A stretch of DNA of 64,000 nt from Hypomyces perniciosus (taxonomy: Eukaryota; Ascomycota; Sordariomycetes; Hypocreales; Hypocreaceae), in NCBI GenBank assembly GCA_008477525.1, contig SPDT01000001.1, forward strand, positions 3,348,001 to 3,412,000. Reading direction: 5' to 3'. Positions 55,515 through 64,000 of this stretch are shown here, one piece after another. Within the stretch, counting starts at the first letter, position 1, and every line of letters begins with the position of its first letter. The translations under genes and the position numbers were made by a program. Under the pieces are notes generated by a model. It searched no databases, had not been told where the DNA came from, and saw only the letters and a program-made list of their open reading frames with translations.

Positions 55515-58080
55515 ATGTCTTCCGTTGTTGGTGAGTTGCCTTCCGCCGCGCATGCTCATTCATGCCTGTGCTTATTTCTATACTCCATCTCTCTCCCGCA
55601 GATCTAGAAACATCTCCAGGATGCTGACCAGCCCTTCCCTGCGGCGCAGGTGTCGATTTTGGAACGCTCAAGACAGTCATTGCTGTTGCGAGAAATCGCG
55701 GCGTTGATGTGGTACGTTGATCCGACCAACAGAGTCCCCCTTGTCCAACTCGAAACCCGGTCTCAGCTGACGGAATTTTTGCCTCCAGATCACCAATGAA
55801 GTCTCCAACAGAGCTACCCCGTACGTCCCACCACCCCACGAGCCATGCTCAACTATATGGAGTTGTGATACTGACAAAAATCAGATCCTTGGTAGGCTTT
55901 GGCCCCAAGTCGCGCTACCTTGGTGAGGCCGCCAAGACACAGGAGATTTCTAACCTCAAGAACACCGTCAACTGCCTCAAGCGCCTTGCCGGTCGTTCCT
56001 TCAGCGACCCCGATATCCAGACCGAGCAGCAGTACGTCACAGCGCCCCTCGTCGATATCAATGGCCAGGTCGGCGCCGAGGTTAACTACCTTGGCAACAA
56101 GGAGAAGTTCACGGCAACTCAGCTTGTTGCCATGTACCTGAGCAAGATCAAGCAAACCACCGCCAGCGAACTGAAACTCCCCGTCTCCGACCTCTGCCTG
56201 AGCGTCCCCGCCTGGTTCACAGATGCTCAGCGCCGGGCGTTGCTTGATGCCGCCGAAATTGCTGGCCTCAAGGTTCTTCGCCTCATGAATGACACGACCG
56301 CTGCCGCTCTTGGCTGGGGCATCACCAAGCTCGACTTGCCTGCTCCCGAGGAGAAGCCTCGCCGAGTCTGCTTTATCGACATTGGTCACAGCAACTACAC
56401 CTGCTCCATCGTCGAGTTCAAGAAGGGTGAGCTGGCCGTCAAGGCCACTACCTGGGACCGCAACTTTGGTGGTCGAGACTTTGACAAGGCCCTGGTTGAC
56501 CACCTTGCCAAGGAGTTCAAGGGCAAGTACAAGGTCGACATCTACACCCACGGCAGGGCGATGGCCCGTACCATCGCTGCTGCTGAGAAGACCAAGAAGG
56601 TTCTCTCCGCTAACCAGCAGTCTCCTGTCAACATCGAGTCTCTCATGAACGATGTTGACGCTTCATCCATGGTTACTAGGCAGGAGTTTGAGGACATGGT
56701 TGAGCCCCTGTTGGCCCGTGTTCACATCCCTCTTGAGCAAGCCCTTGCTCAAGCTAAGCTCTCCAAGGAGGATATTGACATCATCGAGATTGTCGGTGGT
56801 GGATCCCGAGTGCCAGCCCTCAAGGACCGCATTCAAGCGTTCTTTGGAAAAACCCTTTCCTACACCATGAACGCTGATGAAGCTATTGCTCGCGGCTGCG
56901 CTTTCAGCTGTGCTATCCTTTCACCAGTCTTCAGAGTCCGCGACTTCGCCGTCCAGGACATTATCAGCTATCCCATCGAGTTCGGCTGGGAGAAGGCCCC
57001 GGATATTCCTGATGAGGACACCAGCTTGACCGTCTTCAACAACGGTGGTATCTTGCCATCTACCAAGATCTTGACATTTTACCGGAAACAGCCATTCGAT
57101 CTGGAGGCCCGTTACGCCAGCCCTGAGGATCTTCCGGGCAAGGTCAACCCCTGGATCGGCCGATTTTCTGTAAAGGGCGTGAAGGCTGATGGCAAAGAGG
57201 ACTTCATGATCTGCAAGCTCAAGGCCCGTGTCAACATTCACGGCGTGCTGAATGTCGAAAATGGCTACTACGTTGAGGACCAAGAGGTTGACGAGGAGGT
57301 TAAGGATGAGGAGAAGAAGGACGACGAAGAGAAGAAGGACCCTGACGTGAGTTTCCTCCTGTTTACATTCAAGAACGTGTGGCTAACGACCCCTCTCGCT
57401 AGGCCATGGATACTGATAGCAAGGCTGATGGCCACAAGAAGACTCGCAAGGTCAAGAAACAGGTCCGAAAGGGTGACTTGCCTATTGCCAGCGGCACTTC
57501 ATCACTGGACGCCAATGGAAAGACGTCGTTGACTGAAAAGGAAGCCTCCATGGTGATGGAGGACAAGCTGGTGGCTGACACCGAGGAGAAGAAGAACGAG
57601 CTCGAGACGTACATCTATGACCTTCGTGCCAAACTCGATGAGCAGTACTCTGAATTCGTTAGCGAGGAGCTGAAGACGGAGATTAAAGCTAAGCTCGAGG
57701 CTACCGAGGTGAGTGCATCTAAACAACATCGAACGACACGTCGATAAATCTGGGTTCTTCAAGACCTTGCTGACAATATGAACTAGGACTGGTTGTATGA
57801 TGAGGGTGATGATGCTACTAAGGGTGTTTACGTCTCCAAGATGGATGAGATCCGTGCTATGGCTGGCCCCATTGTCCAGCGACACTTTGAGAAGATCGAG
57901 GCTGAGCGTCGCGCTGTGCAGGAGCGTGTCGAGGCTGAGCAGGCTGCAAAAAGAGCCTCTGAGGAAGAGGCTCGCAAGGCTGCTGAGGCTGAGAAGGCGG
58001 CCCAGGGAGGATCCGACCAGGAGATGAAGGACGCCGATGCTTCGCAACCGGAGACGGAGGAGTCTGGGGACCCAAAATAA
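55515..58080 (+). CDS. Hsp88/Sse1, Hsp110-class chaperone and Hsp70 nucleotide exchange factor
   Basis: Cytosolic partner that exchanges nucleotide on Hsp70 and holds unfolded proteins. Exons 55515-55530 (16 bases), 55650-55711, 55789-55820, 55885-57346, 57403-57708 and 57787-58080 give 723 residues. [43 protein letters not shown] is assembled from four exons and is the Hsp110 form of the Hsp70 phosphate-binding start (GVDFG, without the GTT of canonical Hsp70). RLMNDTTAAALGWGI, CFIDIGHSNYT, FGGRDFDKALVDHL and EIVGGGSRVPALK are nucleotide-binding domain marks. The insert PDIPDEDTSLTVFNNGGILPSTKILTFYR and the acidic DEEVKDEEKKDDEEKKDPD linker are Hsp110 features. The C terminus is charged and Ala/Glu rich. 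Confidence 0.95.
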
Positions 58081-58811
58081 ACAAGACGTGGTAGATTGGT
58101 CGGTGAAGGAGGCAAGGGAAAGTGAGGAAGTATAGAAAAAAGCCCTGCGTAGACAAGGGAAAGGATTGTCATGATGGAAATGTAACCCACGTTTTAGACT
58201 AGTCTTTCGCAACCATCTGAGTAGTCACCATTTTTTATACACCAGAGGTTCTTCTAAAATATTGTTTGCTGTGTACTCCGTAGTGCTTGGTGTTCTCGAA
58301 AATTCCTGCGATAATCACTCTTCACCATCACTATTTGGAGGCACTAATTGCGACTTCAGATAGAAACAATTTCTTTTTTCTTATATGAAGACAAATAGCG
58401 TTACTTTTGTTGTGCCTGCCTGTTCCAATGAGTCGTTAACCTTGGACTCCTTCGTCTCCCCTGCCATCACTGAGATCTTGTGAGTCTTTGTATCTGCCCC
58501 CCTACCGTACGCTTCTCCTCGCCTTTCCCACGGAAGTAAAAGTTTCCCCTCTTACATCTCGTCATGACATGGACGTAAAATGTCTCAACTACCGGGTAGA
58601 CCATTTTTGCCCGCTCCACCCGATCCTTTTCGCTCCCAAGTCCACTCGTGATTTGCATGTATAAAACTGGTCAGGCGCCTTTTGACATGAGATGTGACCT
58701 CGTCATAAATTGTGAAACAGATGCTTCGCTGGGGAGAGGGAAGAATCCAAAGCAGGGACCGAACAAACTGCAAAAACAAGCTAGAAATCAACCCTAATTC
58801 TCTACCGCATC
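58081..58811. other. Convergent spacer between hsp88 and eIF5B
   Basis: 731 bases holding both 3' ends. A GTACTCCGTAG copy lies at 58273-58283. No gene is supported. Confidence 0.6.
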
Positions 58812-61800
58812 TTAGTTGATGTCGAACAGAGGCTTGAGCTTGATAATCAGCTGCCACTCCTCGTTTGTTACTTCCTTGCGGTAAAAGTCTTTCAGGCAGT
58901 CTATACTAGCTCGCGAAATTTGGCTGTAGAGAGCATCTGTTTCCTCCAGCTGTCGGCCATAGGCAGGCTGGTGGCCGCCCATCTCGATCTTGACCGCGAC
59001 AGAGGGTTGACCCTTCTTGCAGACTGGAATTTGCTTGTGGTCTCGTTCAATAGAGGTACTACATAGAGAAGAGAGATATGTCAGCACGCGGACTACTTAA
59101 TGAAATAGAAAAACAAGAATTGGAGTAAGAAGAGGAGGAGACTTACACTCGGCCCAGACCGACAATCTCCTTGGTATTGGTGATGGGGTTGGTCTTCACA
59201 GCAGCAATGGGTGCGTTGATCTTGAGCTGACCCTCGACAACGTCCACGCCAATAACGATAGGGCCGGTCTTGTTGAAAATCGCAACTGGCTTCAAGACAC
59301 AGGGGAAGACGGCCAACATCTTGGACTCTTCCTTCTTCTTCTCCAGCATCTCATCCATGTGTTTTGTGAAATTATCGAACAAGTGGTAAATGATGTCGGC
59401 CGTGAAGACTTTGATACCCTGCTCCTCAGCATACGCTTGAGCCTCTTTGTCGACCTTGACATCGAAACATAGCATCACTGCGTAGTCTGGTGCCTTCTCC
59501 AACATGACACCGCACTGCATCACGTCTCGCTTGTACACCGGGCCGATGCCAACATTTGCCACAGGAATCTTGCAATCCTTCAAGAAATCAAGCAATGCTT
59601 CTAATGAACCCAGGGTGGATGCCTGGACACTGACACCACGACCAGAAGTTTCGACTCTGCTGAGAAGGTTTGCCAAATCGGACTCGACCTCATCAGCAAT
59701 GTCCTCCTCGTCGTCATCCGGTCCGACCACCATCAGCCTGGATCCAGCAATAGCGCCTTCAAGACCCGGGGCGCTAATCTTGACACCCAGAGCGGCCTTG
59801 ACCTCTTTGTTGTGGACATATGCTGACTTGAGACGCAGTTCGCGAAGTGGTGCAGGGGTGAGTAGAGCCCGAATATTTGTTACTATTGCACCTTCTGTAC
59901 CGCACAGTACAATCCGGTCACCCTCTCGCAAGATGCCGTTGGACAAAATGACATCGATGGTCATACCGAAACCCTCGATAGCCTTTACTTCCAGAACGGT
60001 CGCTTGCACCTCAGACAGGTACATGAGGGAGCCAACCATACGCTCCTGGGTGAGTTGGATGATGAGCTTCAGCATGTCGGGAATACCTTCGCCAGTATGG
60101 GCCGATGTTGGCACAAGCGAGACATACTTGGTCATCGACTTATTCTGGTAAAACAGTTCTGAGTTGAAACCCTGCTCTGCAAAGGCCAGTTTGGTTTGTT
60201 CCAGACGGTTCTTGAACTCGTTCTGGACGGCCTTGCTCTGAAGCGCCAGACTGTCCTGGAAGCCGTTGTTGTCTACCTTCTTCCAGCCGTAAAGTCTGTC
60301 GATCTTGTTCAGAGCGACAATGAATGGCGTCTTCCTCTCACGAAGCAGACGCATGGATTCCAAAGTCTGTTGCTCAAGGCCGTGCATGATGTCCACGACC
60401 AAAATGGCGATATTACACAGTGATGAACCACGAGAACGCAGGTTGGAGAAGGACTCGTGACCAGGGGTATCGATAACCAGGAGACCAGGAACTTTGAATT
60501 CGAACTGGTTGTCTCTGTTGACGACGGCTGTCTTCTGCTTGATGGCTTCTACTGGGAAATAGGTAGCACCAATCTGTTGGGTGATGCCTCCAGCTTCGCC
60601 TTCTTGAACGTTGGTCTGCCGGATCTTGTCGAGAAGCTTGGTCTTTCCGGTATCGACGTGGCCAAGAATACAGCAGATGGGGGAACGCAGATTGTCCTTG
60701 GAACGAGCAGCCAGGGCGGCTTGGTGAGCCTTTTCTCGTCGTTCTGCAGCCTCTCTCTTGCGCTGTGCCTCGGCTTGTTTGGCTTTTGATACGGCTTCAT
60801 CTTCAGACTCTGACTCTTCCGACTCACTCTCCCCGTTGCGGCTATCGTCATCAGCCTTCGCGCTTCCGTTAGCTTTAGCTGCTGCCTTCTTCTCGGCCTC
60901 TTCGTCCGAGTCGGCATCCCAGCTATCCTTGACATCGTCTTCGTCGTCCTTCACTGCTGCCTCCCAGTCCTCCTCCACGTCACTCTCGGCGGCTTTCTTT
61001 GCTGCTGCGGCCTTGGCCTCTGCCTCTGCCTTTTCTTTGGCAGCCTTCTCCTCAGCTTCCTTGAGGGCTTTCTCAGCTTGAATCCTTGCTCGCTCGGCAG
61101 CTTCAGCGAGAGCAGCCTCCTCATCCTTCTATAACAGTTGACATTAGTACATGTATCGGTATATCGAGAATATCGTGCGCGCACGTACCTTGTCGTTCTT
61201 GCCCTTTTTCCTCTTGCTATCGTATACGACCTTCTTCTTAGGCTCGCCTTCGGTGTCTTGTGGGCCAACCTTGATGCCGGCAGCAAGCATTTGCTGGAGC
61301 TTCAATTCATTGCGAGCCTTCTCTTCCTTCTGCGCCTTGGTAAAGAACTTGCCTTCTTTCTTGAGCTGTTCAATGCGCTCCTTCTCACGCTGCTTCTTGA
61401 GAGCCTTTTGTTCTTCTTTGCGTTGATTTTCCTCCGCTAACCGCTTCTCCTCTTCTTCCTCTTTCTCCTTAGCCTCGACTTCGAGACGGGCTTGCTCTTC
61501 TTGTCTACGACGCAACTCTTCCTGCTGCTTCTGGATCATGGCCAGATGAGCCGGGATCTTCTTCTTCTTGCCTCCCGTCTCAGCAGGAGCCGGCACAGCA
61601 GCGGCCGAGGCGGTTTCAGTGGCCGGGGCATCCTTTGCTGGCGCGGTTTTAGCAGGCTCTGCAGCCTTTGCGGGCGCGGGAGTCTTCTTCTTGGCAGCCT
61701 AGCAACGATGTGTCAGAACCAAAACACCAGGTAGTGATGGCAAGATGTGTGCTCTACCTGCTCCTTCTTGCGCTGCTTTTCACGCTCCTTCTTGAGCTTT

Positions 61801-62216
61801 TCCTTTTCAGCCTTGGTGAGCAGCCTTCCCGAATTGTCACCGGCATCATCGTCATCTGCATTGTTCTGTGCGGCCACAGCCTGTTTGCCCTTGGCGGCAT
61901 TGCCACCCTTTCCTCCCTTGCCCTTCTTTCCCGGCAGGGCGAATTCATCATCGTCCAAGGTCGCTTCTGCGGGTGCTTTGGTAGATAGGTCCTCAGCAGG
62001 CGGAGCGGGTGTCGGGTCATCGTCAACAATGCCCTTCTTCTTGCGCCTTTCCTTATTCTTTCGCATGATTGCCATTAGACCGCCACCTCCAGCGGCCTCC
62101 TCGTCCTCGCCATTATCATCATTGGCCGTTTCTGGCGCTGCCGGGGCAACGCTCTCGCCCAGCTCGGCCTCCCAGTCTTCCTGGGCATTCTTATTGCCCT
62201 TTTTCTTCGGCGCCAT
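58812..62216 (-). CDS. Translation initiation factor eIF5B
   Basis: GTPase that joins the 60S subunit to the 40S initiation complex. Exons on the minus strand, 62216-61758, 61698-61189, 61128-59147 and 59058-58812, give 1065 residues. The N-terminal 470 residues are a charged Lys/Glu/Ala-rich tail ([15 protein letters not shown]; long helical [39 protein letters not shown]), as in eukaryotic eIF5B. The G domain has GHVDTGKT near 478, [25 protein letters not shown] and SAHTGEG. Domain II and the IF-2 core follow ([25 protein letters not shown]), and the C-terminal eIF1A-binding domain ends [26 protein letters not shown]. All joins are GT-AG. The ATG at 62216 begins [21 protein letters not shown], standard for fungi. 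Confidence 0.96.
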
Positions 62217-62679
62217 CTCGACGGTACTGAATTGACGGCTGGGTGGAGTTACAAGGAGGGGAACGGAAGGCGGGGAAGAAAATGAAATCGTAGGGTCGGT
62301 TCGTCAGAAGAGAAAGAAAGACAAGAACCTCGACGCCGAAGAAGTAAAACAGAAGAGGAAAAATGGCAATGCCGGCGTGTTCCGCACTATTAGCCAGTGG
62401 CTGCCTTTTGGTTTGTGTGCTGTGGCAATCCTTGTGGTTGGGCTTTGGGATGGGCTCAGGCGGGGCAACATGGATTTTGCGGGGCACGCTCTTAACACCT
62501 CAACTACCTTTCTACATAGATATTATTATATTACAGTCTCCTTTGGAGACATCAACTACAATTAGGGACTTATTTTTCCTTCAAATTCGACTGGAGCATA
62601 GGTATCTCTCGTCTGCGCAGACTAATATATAATACATATATAGCATATATATAAAATATAGTAATATCTTAGCCTCCTG
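62217..62679. other. Intergenic, 5' of eIF5B
   Basis: 463 bases with the eIF5B promoter and the 3' end of the next gene. It contains an AT-rich block, TATATATAAAATATAG-like, at about 62620-62665. No gene supported. Confidence 0.6.
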
Positions 62680-64000
62680 CTACATGACTGGGGCCAACAG
62701 GAACTCTATGATTTCGTATCCCAATCTTACATACTTCTCACGTTGCCCTAGACCAGTGTTGTCCCGGAACTCGTTCGTGTAACGGCCATTTTCCAACTCG
62801 TCAAGATATCTGCAAAAGAGGGCGAATCCAGCACCATTCCCCACAATGCTCTCCAGAGCTAGCGGTTCGAGACATTTTCCCAAAAAATCCCCATCAATAT
62901 GCATTGTATTCGGACGTGGCTGCGGCTCCAGATCCGACTCATCAAGGTCGCTGTCAACTGATGATGTACGATGCCCGGGCAGGGAGACCACCGTGCTTTT
63001 CAGTGCTAGGTTTTGGATCAGACACAAAAGCCGCCATAGTTCAAGGCTGAGCAAAGTAAACTGTTGCATCGTCCCATCAACAGAGACCCCGATGATATCG
63101 GCCCCATCAGCTGTGCTCGGCAACGTCCCATAGCGCCGTTGCAAGTTATCGGCAAGCCAGGGCGGTCTGCTGTGTGCTGCTGCGAATCTCCTCACTGACG
63201 ATGGTAGCATGCCCTCAAAAACCACTTCAAATTCCCTATTACGCTGTCCCCATGGAATCCAAACACCAGCGATGCCACTCATATGGTCCGACATAAGGGT
63301 TAGTGGCCATTGGCTATGGCTAGCGGTCGGGTCTCCAACGTCAATCATGTGAACCGTCCTCCGCGAAACTTGGTCGGTGTGTATGAGGACCATCTCACCT
63401 CTATCCTCACTTCGGTGATCAATCACCTCCAGGGAATGCATAGTCGTCAGTGCAAGAATCTTGCCATTAACCACCCGTAGCGACGTTGCTGGGGAATCCA
63501 GGCCAAACTCCCTCATTGGTTTCAGCTTCTTTTCTGCCAAGTCAAGGACATCCCAATGGAGAGTCCGATCAACGCAATACACCAGCCCGTCTTCATCTCC
63601 GACAATCGAATAGATGGGTTTTCCGAGCCCCTTTTTGTATCGTGTCCAATATTTCAGCCGCCTACTAGATCCGACACTCTTTCGACTGTCCGTTTGCTCC
63701 GTTGATACGATTATGAGCCTGCCGTCCTTTGTCGTCACAAGAATAAATGCAAACATTTTGCCGTCCTTGATATATAGCCACTCATGCAGTCCAAATATCC
63801 TGTCGCCCGGGTTGCCTAATCCGGAGATGAATTCCGTGTGATTCTTGCATTTGTCAGTCGGTACCGAGATTATTGCACCCGTGTCGGGATCGATAAATGC
63901 GAGGGTTGGCCTATCGCCTTTGAGGAGCGCAACCACCAAGCAATTCAACGTTGGAGAGAATATGATCCTAGTGGGAGTACCCTCGATTGAGATTGACCTA
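62680..64000 (-). CDS. MMS1/DDB1/CPSF-A-like protein, 5' part outside the window
   Basis: An open frame without introns enters from the right edge and ends at TGA... on the minus strand at 62680, leaving about 440 visible codons. The first visible residues, RSISIEGTPTRIIFSPTLNCLVVALL, followed by a series of beta-propeller-like strands (FAFILVTTKDGRLIIVS, IYSIVGDEDGLVYCVD, VVNGKILALTTMHSLEVIDH), match the N-terminal propeller style of DDB1/RSE1/MMS1 proteins. The C-terminal end, FLGKCLEPLALESIVGNGAGFALFCRYLDELENGRYTNEFRDNTGLGQREKYVRLGYEIIEFLLAPVM, is helical, as in that superfamily. I favour an Mms1-like ubiquitin ligase adaptor, but the family call rests on pattern only and the start is not visible. 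Confidence 0.55.
   Translation of the reverse strand, partial: RSISIEGTPTRIIFSPTLNCLVVALLKGDRPTLAFIDPDTGAIISVPTDKCKNHTEFISGLGNPGDRIFGLHEWLYIKDGKMFAFILVTTKDGRLIIVSTEQTDSRKSVGSSRRLKYWTRYKKGLGKPIYSIVGDEDGLVYCVDRTLHWDVLDLAEKKLKPMREFGLDSPATSLRVVNGKILALTTMHSLEVIDHRSEDRGEMVLIHTDQVSRRTVHMIDVGDPTASHSQWPLTLMSDHMSGIAGVWIPWGQRNREFEVVFEGMLPSSVRRFAAAHSRPPWLADNLQRRYGTLPSTADGADIIGVSVDGTMQQFTLLSLELWRLLCLIQNLALKSTVVSLPGHRTSSVDSDLDESDLEPQPRPNTMHIDGDFLGKCLEPLALESIVGNGAGFALFCRYLDELENGRYTNEFRDNTGLGQREKYVRLGYEIIEFLLAPVM

Noticed and set aside
54951..55559. Minus-strand frame of 202 codons upstream of hsp88
   Set aside because: It crosses the hsp88 start codon and leader, has no family resemblance and begins at a poor context.
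55853..56551. Long open frame (232 codons) on the minus strand inside hsp88
   Set aside because: It mirrors the strongly biased third positions of a highly expressed gene; the plus strand carries the full Hsp110 signature.
59504..60151. 215-codon plus-strand frame inside eIF5B
   Set aside because: Antisense shadow of the GTPase domain; no family resemblance, and it is serine/threonine-rich as expected from reversed codons.
1..64000. tRNA, rRNA, CRISPR arrays, transposons and a secondary-metabolite cluster
   Set aside because: I looked for GGTTCRANYCC-type B boxes, arrays of spaced repeats, transposase or reverse transcriptase motifs, and PKS/NRPS domains, and saw none. The chitin synthase, zinc-cluster factor and PAS gene are too far apart and too housekeeping-like to form a cluster.

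Overview
This is nuclear DNA of a filamentous ascomycete. Almost every gene has short GT-AG introns (about 50-100 bases) with CTNAC/CTGAC-like branch sequences, and the gene content is that of Pezizomycotina: a class VII-type chitin synthase, a cutinase-type Zn2Cys6 regulator, an NADPH nitrate reductase with a NIT4 site, a PRC2 EED subunit and a monopolin Pcs1. Protein wording is closest to what I know from Sordariomycetes, probably Hypocreales. The species is not resolved. I see no transposons, CRISPR arrays, tRNA or rRNA genes, phage or plasmid functions. It reads as gene-dense core genome.

I support 22 protein genes, 20 complete and two cut by the window edges. From left to right: cystathionine beta-lyase (-, cut at base 1); Msp1 (-); Csm1/Pcs1 monopolin (+); Mcd4 GPI ethanolamine-phosphate transferase (+); CTF1-like zinc cluster factor (+); LysM protein (+); Arv1 (+); V-ATPase subunit e (-); mitochondrial N-acetylglutamate synthase (+); Gvp36-like BAR protein (+); complex I NDUFA5-type subunit (+); Rrn11-like Pol I factor (+); EED (-); PAS-domain protein (+); Yip4/YIPF6-like (+); Yrb2-like Ran-binding protein (+); Hrq1 helicase (+); nitrate reductase (-); Upf2 (+); class VII chitin synthase-like (+); Hsp88/Sse1 (+); eIF5B (-); and an MMS1/DDB1-like protein (-, cut at base 64000). 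Counting these gives 23 entries, of which 21 are complete.

The genes do not form a pathway cluster. They are mostly housekeeping: GPI anchors and lipid or Golgi traffic (Mcd4, Arv1, Gvp36, Yip4), mitochondria (Msp1, N-acetylglutamate synthase, NDUFA5), RNA and translation (Upf2, eIF5B, Rrn11), genome maintenance and chromatin (Pcs1, Hrq1, EED, MMS1-like), and nutrition (cystathionine lyase, nitrate reductase). Divergent promoters are msp1/pcs1, vma9/arg, EED/PAS and niaD/upf2. Tight convergent ends are rrn11/EED (85 bases) and hrq1/niaD (198 bases).

No new multi-gene system is visible. The points most worth a second look are: a dispersed GTACGGAGTAC motif that sits almost only between genes; a GC-AG intron placed just before the helicase DELH box of hrq1; very small exons (11-21 bases) in several genes, two of them inside one zinc-cluster domain; a frame-preserving intron in the same regulator that would add a hydrophobic segment if retained; a cysteine-rich insertion in the PAS protein; and unexplained open frames near 30.5-31.1 kb. 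All exon joins are read by eye from splice signals and frame, and were checked only by arithmetic: each full model sums to a multiple of three.
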